Assembly (NCBI RefSeq): GCF_025628985.1
Contig: NZ_JAOTEM010000002.1
Span: forward strand, 682,001-746,000
Reading direction: 5' to 3'
DNA from: Chryseobacterium edaphi
GTDB taxonomy: Bacteria; Bacteroidota; Bacteroidia; Flavobacteriales; Weeksellaceae
DNA length: 64,000 nucleotides
Both the position numbers and the translations under genes were made by a program. Under the pieces are notes generated by a model. That model was not told the DNA's origin, ran no database searches, and was given only the letters and a program-made list of their open reading frames with translations. Below, in pieces: positions 44,733 through 52,724 of the stretch; positions within the stretch are counted from its first letter, which is position 1; every line of letters starts with the position of its first letter.

Positions 44733-46103
44733 ATGACTAAAAAGCACTTGAAATGGCTTGTCGCCATTATCTTCTCATCTCTTACCATACAATCCTGCAT
44801 ACGCGATCATGCAATGTCGGAAGACGAAAAAAGCCAAGAACGTGCAAAGTTTGCTGCATTTGCAAATGCAAAAAAGCTACAACAGAAAACAACAGGTGGG
44901 GATTTGATCTATCAGGAAGGCTTCAGATATCTTTACAAAAGATATTATGATCTTCATCCTGAAGATACTCTACAGTTGGGGAACAATACTGCAAAACCAG
45001 ATTTTAGTAAAGCTTCGCAGGTTTTTACTGGAAGTGATGGTTCGCAGACGGTACTTTTCCCGGTAGTGCTAAACAATACCGTAGTAAAAGTATTAGCTGC
45101 CAATATCAACAGTGACGAAGACTATATTCAGTTTTACAATGCCAACTCCGGAGACTACGTTATCGATAAAGCAAAGGATGCTTTTTCTCAGTCTTATTTG
45201 CAGCATAAAATAGATAAGACCTACAAAAAAACAATAGGTGAAACTGAGATAGAGGAAGTGGTGATTAACTGGCCGGCAAACATCCCTTCTTATGTAGAGA
45301 TAAGAATACCGCCCGGCAGATCTGGTGAATGTGATGACCTCAGCGATTACCAAAATAACGGTTGCGGAGGACCACCACCATCAAGCTGCCCTCCTTATCA
45401 GAATTGTGACAACTCTTCTTTGGGTGGTAATGGCATTGCACAAGACAGTACAAAAACCCCTTGTGAAAAAATTGCAGCTATTGGAAAGAATACTAAGACT
45501 AAAAACTTGTTGACAACTTTGAAAATCAAAAGTACACAGACAGATCCTGCTACCGGTAAATATAGAGAAACAGGATATACTCTTACAGAAAATGGGGGGA
45601 ATCTAAGTGAAGAAGAATTTTTAGGTGAGTTGGGCAAAAATGAAATGAAATTTAGTGTCGGCAGTCCTATTAATGGTTATATCCATAATCACAATCCTAC
45701 AGGATTTTCTATCTTTACACCATTCGATCTTGCTTCATTTAGCTATATGCAAATGAGGGGGAGAATTAAAGATCCAAGCACATTCATCTTTGGCGTAATC
45801 ACTCCTGGTAATTCAACTACGCAGGGTACACAGTATATGCTTGTGATTGATGATTTAGCTGCTTTTAGTTTATTTATTAATGAATACTTAAATGCTGATC
45901 AGAATTATGTAGATTGGCTTTATCACAGTTCTGGTGTTAAGCATGGAAATTCGGCATCTCAAAACGAAGATGGGTTTCTACAGTTTATGTGGAATTATAG
46001 TTCAGGATTAAAGCTTTTAAAAGGAGATCCTTCACTAAATAATTGGACTATGATAGAAAGAGGCGCAAGTTTTGGACAAAAAATAACAACACCTTGTAAT
46101 TAA
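44733..46103 (+). CDS. Lipoprotein with JAMM/JAB-like C-terminal domain
   Basis: This 456-residue exported protein has a lipoprotein signal with Cys22 (SLTIQSC). The middle has a Cys/Pro-rich linker (CGGPPPSSCPPYQNC). The C-terminal third contains YIHNHNPTGFSIFTPFDL, with His318, His320, Thr329 and Asp332. This resembles the JAMM metalloprotease motif HxH-x7-S-x2-D but with one extra residue and Thr for Ser. Activity is unproven. It is followed 7 bp later by a tandem array of small secreted paralogs, which suggests a functional link. Confidence 0.75.
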   Translation: MTKKHLKWLVAIIFSSLTIQSCIRDHAMSEDEKSQERAKFAAFANAKKLQQKTTGGDLIYQEGFRYLYKRYYDLHPEDTLQLGNNTAKPDFSKASQVFTGSDGSQTVLFPVVLNNTVVKVLAANINSDEDYIQFYNANSGDYVIDKAKDAFSQSYLQHKIDKTYKKTIGETEIEEVVINWPANIPSYVEIRIPPGRSGECDDLSDYQNNGCGGPPPSSCPPYQNCDNSSLGGNGIAQDSTKTPCEKIAAIGKNTKTKNLLTTLKIKSTQTDPATGKYRETGYTLTENGGNLSEEEFLGELGKNEMKFSVGSPINGYIHNHNPTGFSIFTPFDLASFSYMQMRGRIKDPSTFIFGVITPGNSTTQGTQYMLVIDDLAAFSLFINEYLNADQNYVDWLYHSSGVKHGNSASQNEDGFLQFMWNYSSGLKLLKGDPSLNNWTMIERGASFGQKITTPCN

Positions 46104-46110
46104 TAATATT

Positions 46111-46683
46111 ATGAAAAATTTTGAAATTTTAAAATTAAATGTTTTGATATTGATGATTTTCCCTTCGCTGGTATTTTCTCAACAATTCAACCCAAATACT
46201 TCTATTGCTTCCATTCAATGCTCTAGCTACACCCCAAATAATCAATTTGATAAATTTATTGGAACATGGAAATGGACAGATGGAAGTGAAACTTTAGAGA
46301 TTGTACTGAAAAAAGAAAAAGTTTTAGTTCCATTTAAACATGATTCAAGTTGTCAAGATATTCTTTTAGGCTTTCATAGATACACTAAAAATGGAGTAAT
46401 AATAGAAAGTACGCTTGAAAATATAAATTCTTTTCAAAATCAAAAATTATATTCACTTTATTCGTCTGGATTTTGGGATGATAATTACAATCAATTTGTC
46501 GGGAGTTTCAAGCATAGTTCAAGAAACAATATCATGCGCATAAAAATGGATTATATAAATAGTACCAGTTTAAAAATCATTTCGTTTGAGAACTATGAAG
46601 GAACCCGTATTACTGTTCCAGGAGATCCAATTGCAGACTTGACGATAGATTTACCTGTGAATATTATTTTAACGAAACAATAG
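46111..46683 (+). CDS. Small secreted protein, array copy A1
   Basis: This 190-residue product has a signal peptide ending VFSQQ, then CSSYTPNNQFDKFIGTWKW and SSCQDILLGFHRYTKNG. Two Cys in the mature protein may form a disulfide. The FxGTWxW motif recalls lipocalin-like or small beta-barrel proteins. The family may be one of the Chryseobacterium DUFs (possibly DUF6705). It is intact and most like the frameshifted copy A2 at 47891. The function is unknown. Confidence 0.8.
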   Translation: MKNFEILKLNVLILMIFPSLVFSQQFNPNTSIASIQCSSYTPNNQFDKFIGTWKWTDGSETLEIVLKKEKVLVPFKHDSSCQDILLGFHRYTKNGVIIESTLENINSFQNQKLYSLYSSGFWDDNYNQFVGSFKHSSRNNIMRIKMDYINSTSLKIISFENYEGTRITVPGDPIADLTIDLPVNIILTKQ

Positions 46684-46687
46684 ATAT

Positions 46688-46709
46688 AAGCCTCTTTCTG
46701 AGGCTTTTT
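46688..46709 (+). terminator. Short terminator between array copies A1 and B1
   Basis: The 7-bp stem AAGCCTC / GAGGCTT with a 5-base loop is followed by T residues. Weaker hairpins occupy the same place after the next copies, so the terminator seems to have been duplicated with the genes and then decayed. Confidence 0.7.
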
Positions 46710-46714
46710 ATAGA

Positions 46715-47272
46715 ATGATGAAAAATCTATTCTTAATAATACTCTTATTATTTACTTCACATTTTGCGAAGTCTCAGCAGTTGTCACCCAATGTGACGAT
46801 TACTCCTATGGAATGCTCCAGCTATATCCCAAATCCTCTTATGGATAAATTTGTAGGACATTGGAAATGGATATCCGGAAACAATAGTTTTGAAATGATT
46901 CTGAAAAAAGAGAAAACATTTAATATAATTAAAGATGATCATTCCTGTGTTGATTATATTATAGGCTTTCATCAATACATTAAGAATGGTGTTATTATAG
47001 AAAACTCGTTACAACATCAGAATACTAATTTTAGTCAAAAATTAAAGTCAATATTTGGTGCTGGTGTCATTCCCGGTGATATACTTTGGGCAGGTATTGA
47101 TAATTTATCTACTGGCAATAATGTTAAAATGGAAGTAGAATATATTGACAGCAATCACATTAAGATAATATCTTTAAAAAACGATCAAGGAACAAAAGTC
47201 TATTTTCCTGGCGAAACCATTCCTAGCTCAGAAATAACACTTCCACAGAATATTATCTTAACAAAGCAATAA
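46715..47272 (+). CDS. Small secreted protein, array copy B1
   Basis: This 185-residue product has signal peptide MMKNLFLIILLLFTSHFAKS and then QQLSPNVTITPMECSSY. It shares the FVGHWKW and HSCVDYIIGFHQYIKNG motifs with all array members. It is nearly identical to copy B2 (47307), including long stretches of identical DNA, so the duplication is recent. The function is unknown. Confidence 0.82.
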   Translation: MMKNLFLIILLLFTSHFAKSQQLSPNVTITPMECSSYIPNPLMDKFVGHWKWISGNNSFEMILKKEKTFNIIKDDHSCVDYIIGFHQYIKNGVIIENSLQHQNTNFSQKLKSIFGAGVIPGDILWAGIDNLSTGNNVKMEVEYIDSNHIKIISLKNDQGTKVYFPGETIPSSEITLPQNIILTKQ

Positions 47273-47276
47273 TATG

Positions 47277-47297
47277 AACCTCCTTCAAAGGTTTCTA
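47277..47297 (+). terminator. Degenerate hairpin between array copies B1 and B2
   Basis: AACCT / AGGTT flank a short loop at the position of the terminator after copy A1, but the T run is broken. It is probably a decayed or weak terminator. Confidence 0.4.
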
Positions 47298-47306
47298 TTG
47301 CAGTTT

Positions 47307-47861
47307 ATGAAAAATATATCCTTAATAATACTCTTATTATTTACTTCACATTTTGCGAAGTCTCAGCAGTTGTCACCCAATGTAACGATCACTCCTATGC
47401 AGTGCTCAAGCTATATTCCCAATCCTCTTATGGATAAATTTGTAGGACATTGGAAATGGACTTCCAGCAACAATAGTTTTGAAATGATTCTGAAAAAAGA
47501 AAAAACATATAATATAATTGAAGATGATCATTCCTGCGTTGATTATATTATTGGCTTTCATCAATACATTAAGAATGGTGTTATTATAGAAAACTCGTTA
47601 CAACATCAGAATACTAATTTTAGTCAAAAATTAAAGTCAATATTTGGTGCTGGTGTCATTCCCGGTGATATACTTTGGGCAGGTATTGATAATTTATCTA
47701 CTGGTAGTCACGTCAAAATGGAAGTAGAATATATTGATGCTACCCATATTAAAATAAAATCTATCAAGAACTATCCAGGAACAAAACTTTATTTGCCTGG
47801 TGAAACCATTCCTAGCTCAGAGATAACTCTTCCGCAGAATATTATTTTAACAAAACAATAA
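47307..47861 (+). CDS. Small secreted protein, array copy B2
   Basis: This 184-residue paralog of B1 has signal peptide MKNISLIILLLFTSHFAKS. I start at the ATG at 47307, because B1 begins at the matching position. The in-frame ATG at 47274 would place 11 extra residues encoded by the intergenic hairpin. B1 and B2 differ mainly in a few central residues and near KIKSIKNYPGTKLYLPGE, so selection or drift acts mainly on the C-terminal part. Confidence 0.8.
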   Translation: MKNISLIILLLFTSHFAKSQQLSPNVTITPMQCSSYIPNPLMDKFVGHWKWTSSNNSFEMILKKEKTYNIIEDDHSCVDYIIGFHQYIKNGVIIENSLQHQNTNFSQKLKSIFGAGVIPGDILWAGIDNLSTGSHVKMEVEYIDATHIKIKSIKNYPGTKLYLPGETIPSSEITLPQNIILTKQ

Positions 47862-47890
47862 TTTGAACATCTTTCGGGAGGTTTTAGTAT

Positions 47891-48450
47891 ATGAAAAATA
47901 TGAAATTATTTATTTTGACGTTGATGATTTTGCCAACATCCGTATTTTCTCAACAATTCAACCCAAATACTTCTATTGCTTCCATTCAATGCTCTAGCTA
48001 CACCCCAAACAATCAATTTGATAAATTTATCGGAACATGGAAATGGACAAATGGCAATGAAACTTTGGTAATTGTATTAAAGAAAGAAAAAGTTCTTGAT
48101 GTATGGAAAGAAGATACTTGTGAAGATGTTTTGATTGGCTTTCATAAATATACTAAAAATGGGATAATAATAGAAAGTACGCTTGAAAATATAAATTCTT
48201 TTCAAAATCAAAATTATATTCACTTTATTCGTCTGGATTTTGGGATGATAATTACAATCAATTTGTTAGGAGTTTCAAGCATAGTTCAAGAAACAATATC
48301 ATGCGCATAAAAATGGATTATATAAATAGTACAAGTTTAAAAATCATATCATTTGAGAATTATGAGGGAACTCGCATTAGGATACACGGCGATCCGGTTC
48401 CAGATTTAACGATAGATTTACCTGTGAATATTATTTTAACTAAACAGTAG
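47891..48450 (+). pseudogene. Array copy A2, frameshifted by one base
   Basis: The frame starts normally (signal peptide ending VFSQQ, CSSYTPNNQFDKFIGTWKW) and matches copy A1 until about 48209. There A1 has five A after the C (46442-46446) and this copy has four (48210-48213). The frame then shifts and stops at 48310 with an unrelated tail. In the original frame the rest of the gene continues intact to a TAG at 48448-48450, ending NIILTKQ like the other copies. It is either a fresh pseudogene or a slippage-switchable one. Confidence 0.82.
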
Positions 48451-48471
48451 ATTGATGAATGCTAATGTGAA

Positions 48472-49110
48472 ATGTATCACCTTTTTGTTAATCTTCACCT
48501 CTTTCTTTCGCAAAGCCAAATCAAAAACCCGACTCATGAAATGTTATTAGATTATGAGAGAAAGGCTCTTTATTTTGAAGTTAAAGGAGATTACAATGAG
48601 GCTTTAAAATTATATTATCAAATAAAGACTACTGATTCCGTAAGTGATTTAAGTAAAAGATCAAATAACAAAATTGATTATTTATTACCCATATGTAGAA
48701 AAGAAACAGTTGATAAACTAAAGGGAAAATGGAAGCTGAAAAAAAAACTCAGAAATGAAGATACAGATATAATATTTACAAGTTTAATAGTTTTTACCGA
48801 CGAAAAAATTATTTTCATTGAAGATACAAGTTGTAATGAGAAAGAAGTTTCAAGTCAGGATTTATTAATTGAAGCTTATCCCCAAAAAACCGATTCTGAT
48901 TTTCCTACAATTAGATTTGGCAAGAATGAAGTTTGGGTTTTGTCTTTTAGGGAAATAAATAATGAGAAAAGATTAATCTTAGAGCAGAGAGTTGACAAAA
49001 ATGGAGATAAACATTTTACCCTTGATGAAAGGAGAATGATAAAAAATCCATTAAAAAGGAAAAAAGCTCTAGATGATGAAGTTCATATTTATTATGTCAA
49101 AATAAAATAA
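48472..49110 (+). CDS. Hypothetical secreted protein, signal peptide apparently frameshifted
   Basis: The open frame gives 212 residues, starting MYHLFVNLHLFLSQSQIKN. A better start is the ATG at 48455, whose frame encodes the signal-like MNANVKCITFLLIFTSFF. It would join the main frame at SQSQIKN if one base were added in the T/C tract near 48510. The body has YERKALYFEVKGDYNEALKLYYQ, a TPR-like helix pair, then KLKGKWKLKK, which echoes the GxWxW motif of the array proteins. This is probably a fifth, divergent member or a partner gene, damaged by a single-base indel. Confidence 0.6.
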   Translation: MYHLFVNLHLFLSQSQIKNPTHEMLLDYERKALYFEVKGDYNEALKLYYQIKTTDSVSDLSKRSNNKIDYLLPICRKETVDKLKGKWKLKKKLRNEDTDIIFTSLIVFTDEKIIFIEDTSCNEKEVSSQDLLIEAYPQKTDSDFPTIRFGKNEVWVLSFREINNEKRLILEQRVDKNGDKHFTLDERRMIKNPLKRKKALDDEVHIYYVKIK

Positions 49111-49262
49111 TTTATCAAACTCTTCTTTGCCAAAAGGAGAATTGACAATGATAAAGCAGTAGAATATGATTGTTAGAGTTTTGTGTTATCATTATTTCTT
49201 ATTTTTTCTTGTACGTCTTAAAAAAATGAAATTGAATATGTAGAATTTGAACATAAATTTAA

Positions 49263-49498
49263 ATAAGAAAGATAAGTGATAAAATCTTGGTTAGGATTCT
49301 TTCCTCACAAAAAAAGTATAATAAAGAAAGAATTGTTGAACTTAGCTGTCATGGGAAATCTTTTATAAGAAATCCAATCAGTGAAAAGGATTACCAAATA
49401 TTATTGAGTCTATTTTTAAAATTAGAGAAAATGATTCAATAATGGTTTTTATAGACTGGGGGTTCTTAATACAATTGAATTTAGAAAAGGAAATGTAA
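49263..49498 (+). pseudogene. Decayed coding remnant
   Basis: No complete gene lies between 49111 and 49572. One frame is open from 49263 to the TAA at 49440-49442 and reads like protein (ERIVELSCHGKSFIRNPISE). Another frame continues from about 49417 to the TAA at 49496 (ENDSIMVFIDWGFLIQLN). Neither has a good start codon. The pair looks like one gene broken by a frameshift, with its 5' part lost. I do not recognise it. The rest of this gap (49111-49262) holds nothing clear. Confidence 0.45.
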
Positions 49499-49514
49499 TT
49501 TTAAGTATATAAAT

Positions 49515-49551
49515 AAAAAACGGTGCCTCTAAAATAAGAAGCACCGTTTTT
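49515..49551. terminator. Bidirectional terminator
   Basis: The 10-bp stem AAAACGGTGC / GCACCGTTTT has a 14-base loop. It is flanked by A on the left and T on the right, so it can terminate both the - strand peptidase gene and + strand transcripts of the array region. Confidence 0.8.
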
Positions 49552-49572
49552 ATTATAATTTAAATTATTTAC

Positions 49573-51501
49573 TTATTCTTTTATAAACTTAAAGGTTTTA
49601 GTTACGCCTTTTTTGTTAGTGAAATTAGCAACATAGTTACCTTTAACTAATGTAGTAATATTGATTTTGCTATCTACCAATTTAGAAGTTAAAACTAATT
49701 TTCCTGAAACGTCATAAACATTGATTAGTAGATCTTTGTCTTTTTCGTTAATCTGTATATAATTTTTAGCAGGATTAGGATAAAAATCAACTTTAGTATC
49801 GTTTGCGGCAATGATGTCATTAGTAGAAAGCGTCGAAAGATTGTCAGAAGTAGTAATTAAACTGAAATTCTGGCTTCCGCTGGTCAATGTGCCTTTGTGA
49901 GTAACTGTAATTGTGTATGTACCTGAAGGATTGTCAATATCAACTCTTTCAAAATTGTCAACATTGTTTGTTGAAGTACGTGTTGCTGGAGAAGCAAAAT
50001 CTGACATACCCTGTAATTTCCAAGGATAGTATGTAGTGTCATTTTTAACCACTTTTACATCCAAATCATTCACAAGATAAACCGTAGTAGGATCTACTGT
50101 TCCTGAGTTTGAAGTCGGAGCTTGAGGGTCAGTCCAAGAGATTGATACTTTTAAAGGATTAGTTCCACTTGCAGTTACTGTTTTTGTATAGGTTTGTCCT
50201 TGGCTCAATGTAAGTTCCTCAATAACACTTTTACTAGTAGCTGTAGTAGAATTTTTATCACGAATTGCAATCGCTGCTTTTTGTGCGTTTACAAGTCCCC
50301 ATCCAAACTGATAGTCTGGTCCAATATCATCACCTGCTTCATCTGCTGTATGTAAAATTAATCCTTTAGCAGTTGCAGCCTTCATATAAGTATTATACAA
50401 CTGTTTGTAATATTGCTGTATTAATAAAACTACACCTGTAATACCCGGTGAGGCCATTGAAGTACCTTGCATCGATGCATAAGATGTATTATTTGCAGTA
50501 GAACTATTACTTGAATATACAGCAACTCCCTTCATAGATATGTCTGGCTTTATTCTTCCATCATCTGATGGCCCAAAGCTACTGAATGATGACATTATTA
50601 CGCTTGCAGAATTGACATATGTAGGTACATTATTTACGGCTGCTACAGTTATTATATTTTTAGCATTGGCATGTCCAAAGATCATATCCCAACCATATTT
50701 TGCAGCTAATTGTGTTGTGCCCGGAGCTGTTGTGTCATTTCTGCTGTTTCCTGCTGAAACTACAGGAAGATAATATGGGTTATTATAGCAAATATTGTCA
50801 AACTGTCTTGCACGGGAATCATATGCTCCATAAAACCACAAACTGCTCAATTGTCCAATACCATATGAATGATTAGAGGTTAAAAGTCCTGCAGATGCTT
50901 CGGTTAACATTTCTGTAAGGTCAGAATCCCAGTTATAGGAATTTATTGAAGAATTGAATGCAACTCCTCTTGCTGCCGCTACAATTCCTTGAGCTGCAAT
51001 AGTTCCTGATACGTGAGTAGGGTGAGATTGGTAATCTGCACCATCCAAAAGATTAATTTTTGTTACACCGTTCACCATAAATTCTTGGTGAGTGGATTGA
51101 GCATTTCCTCCGTCCCACACACCAGCGATCATATTTTGCCCCTGTATATTAATACCTAAAGCTCCGCCACTGTAAAGTCTATTTGCTCTTGCAGTATTGG
51201 CAGCACCTTCATTATATGTTTGTGCATATAAAACTTCACCAGTTGGGGTTACATCCATTATTTCTTTAATACCATAATTGTTATCTCCGAAATAAGTAAC
51301 TTTTTTGATATTTGGATTTTGTTGTAAGTAATTAGAAACTCTTATTTTAGCTTCTCTATCTTCTTTCAATAACTCTTCTTTAAGAATTTTATTTCCTTCT
51401 TTATTAGAAAAACTTGCTATCCTTTCTCTTTCTTGACTGCTTTGAGCATTAATAAAGAAAGGTAAAACCAAGGAAGCAAATAAATAATATTTATTTTTCA
51501 T
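49573..51501 (-). CDS. Secreted subtilisin-like serine peptidase (S8) with T9SS sorting domain
   Basis: This 642-residue protein has a signal peptide (MKNKYYLFASLVLPFFINAQ). The S8 catalytic residues are Asp130 in GVWDGGN, His163 in SHPTHVSGT, Asn252 in VSAGNS and Ser348 in GTSMASP. After the catalytic domain come a P-domain-like or beta-sandwich part (about 420-560) and a type A T9SS C-terminal domain (DFYPNPAKNYIQIN, VYDVSGKLV, KGNYVANF), which directs it across the outer membrane. It probably degrades external proteins. It is a single gene. Confidence 0.93.
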   Translation of the reverse strand: MKNKYYLFASLVLPFFINAQSSQERERIASFSNKEGNKILKEELLKEDREAKIRVSNYLQQNPNIKKVTYFGDNNYGIKEIMDVTPTGEVLYAQTYNEGAANTARANRLYSGGALGINIQGQNMIAGVWDGGNAQSTHQEFMVNGVTKINLLDGADYQSHPTHVSGTIAAQGIVAAARGVAFNSSINSYNWDSDLTEMLTEASAGLLTSNHSYGIGQLSSLWFYGAYDSRARQFDNICYNNPYYLPVVSAGNSRNDTTAPGTTQLAAKYGWDMIFGHANAKNIITVAAVNNVPTYVNSASVIMSSFSSFGPSDDGRIKPDISMKGVAVYSSNSSTANNTSYASMQGTSMASPGITGVVLLIQQYYKQLYNTYMKAATAKGLILHTADEAGDDIGPDYQFGWGLVNAQKAAIAIRDKNSTTATSKSVIEELTLSQGQTYTKTVTASGTNPLKVSISWTDPQAPTSNSGTVDPTTVYLVNDLDVKVVKNDTTYYPWKLQGMSDFASPATRTSTNNVDNFERVDIDNPSGTYTITVTHKGTLTSGSQNFSLITTSDNLSTLSTNDIIAANDTKVDFYPNPAKNYIQINEKDKDLLINVYDVSGKLVLTSKLVDSKINITTLVKGNYVANFTNKKGVTKTFKFIKE

Positions 51502-51521
51502 TTCAAAAACTTTAGTCCACG

Positions 51522-51529
51522 CAAACTTA
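51522..51529 (-). promoter_or_regulatory. -7 element of the S8 peptidase gene
   Basis: CAAACTTA on the + strand reads TAAGTTTG on the - strand, 20 bases before the start codon. Confidence 0.45.
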
Positions 51530-51648
51530 CATATTTTTTTTATAAATTCATTAAATATATGTATATGTTAGTTATTATTTATTTTATATCCTTAATAATT
51601 GTGGGATTGTGATACTTTCAAATGTTTTTTATATTGAATATTTAATGT

Positions 51649-51656
51649 TATATTTG
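51649..51656 (+). promoter_or_regulatory. -7 element TATATTTG for secreted unknown
   Basis: This perfect TAnnTTTG match lies 21 bases before the ATG at 51678. The nearest TTG is only 12 bp upstream, too close for a standard -33. Confidence 0.5.
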
Positions 51657-51677
51657 AATATTAAAATTAATTAAAAT

Positions 51678-52346
51678 ATGAAAATTATACCATTATTGTT
51701 ATTTGCCATTGGTACTTCTATCTCTGGACAAAACGTATCTTTTGATCAGTCTGATAGAAGTATTATGATTAGAAACGGTGTTTTCTCTGAGTCTGAAAAG
51801 GATTCGAAAATTTTAGGATCACAATTTTTTACAGAATCTTATATTGATGCAGAAATTGTAAATGCAAATGCAAATGTAAAAGCCAAATATAATGCTTTCA
51901 AAGATGAAGTGGAGGTTTTAAAAGATGAAAAAGGATTTATAATTTCTAAAATACCCGAGTATAAAGTTGTAAAGTTTCTTCCTACCAATGAATATCTGGA
52001 ACTCGTAAAATATTATGATGAAAAAGGTAATGAGACAGAAGGGTATTTATTCCAAGTCGCAAAAAAAGGAGATGTTGTATTATATAAAAAAGAAAAGATA
52101 ACTTTAGAGAAAGGAAGAGCGGCTACATCATCTTATGATTCTGACGTTCCATCAAAATACAAAAGACAATCACCTAAGTACTTTATAACAGACGAAGGCG
52201 GCAAGATTTTACAATTCCCAGATAATAAAAAAAGAGTAATCGATTTATTTCCATCAAAAAAATCTCAAATAGAGGAATATATAAAAGCGAAAAAACCAAA
52301 CTTTTCTCAGGAAGCGGATGTGATTAATTTTTTAAAGGCGATCTAA
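51678..52346 (+). CDS. Secreted protein of unknown function
   Basis: This 222-residue product has a short signal peptide (MKIIPLLLFAIGTSISGQ) and a Lys/Glu-rich mature part without Cys or recognised motifs. It has its own promoter and terminator, so it is a single-gene unit between the peptidase and the SusC/D operon. No family recognised. Confidence 0.75.
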   Translation: MKIIPLLLFAIGTSISGQNVSFDQSDRSIMIRNGVFSESEKDSKILGSQFFTESYIDAEIVNANANVKAKYNAFKDEVEVLKDEKGFIISKIPEYKVVKFLPTNEYLELVKYYDEKGNETEGYLFQVAKKGDVVLYKKEKITLEKGRAATSSYDSDVPSKYKRQSPKYFITDEGGKILQFPDNKKRVIDLFPSKKSQIEEYIKAKKPNFSQEADVINFLKAI

Positions 52347-52413
52347 GACTATTGAATTTAAAATAAAGTTATAATTAAAATTTATTGGAATAAAATTATC
52401 CTTATAAATCTAT

Positions 52414-52452
52414 AAGGTTCGTGATCAATTTAAATAGTACGGAACCTTTTTA
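52414..52452 (+). terminator. Terminator after secreted unknown
   Basis: AAGGTTC and GAACCTT pair around a long loop whose base is extended by GT/AC with one bulge, followed by five T. The loop of about 16 bases makes it weaker than the other terminators. Confidence 0.55.
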
Positions 52453-52724
52453 ATAAAACTAATTGTTTTTGATAATTACATTTTTTTACTTCAACAAATA
52501 TTCAAAACTGAAATTTTTAAATGTTAAAATTTTATAATTTATTTTCCGTTAAAATTAAATTGTTAAAATATATCATTATAAGGCTTTTTATATAAATGGT
52601 GTATATGATATATGATTGAATAATTCATTAAATTCTATTCACATAGATAGAATAAAGTTAAAAAATTTGCGAGTATTAATATTTTTTAACATATTTGCAG
52701 CAAATAATATTAAATTTTGTTAAT
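52453..52724. other. AT-rich region upstream of susC
   Basis: These 272 bases are very AT-rich and hold no open frame. The likely promoter of the SusC/D operon lies here. The best matches to the -7 element (for example CATATTTG at 52690-52697) miss one position, so I do not call a promoter. Confidence 0.5.

Noticed and set aside
52695..52724. Upstream TTG start for SusC
   Set aside because: It adds ten residues before a normal signal peptide. The ATG at 52725 gives a proper signal sequence.
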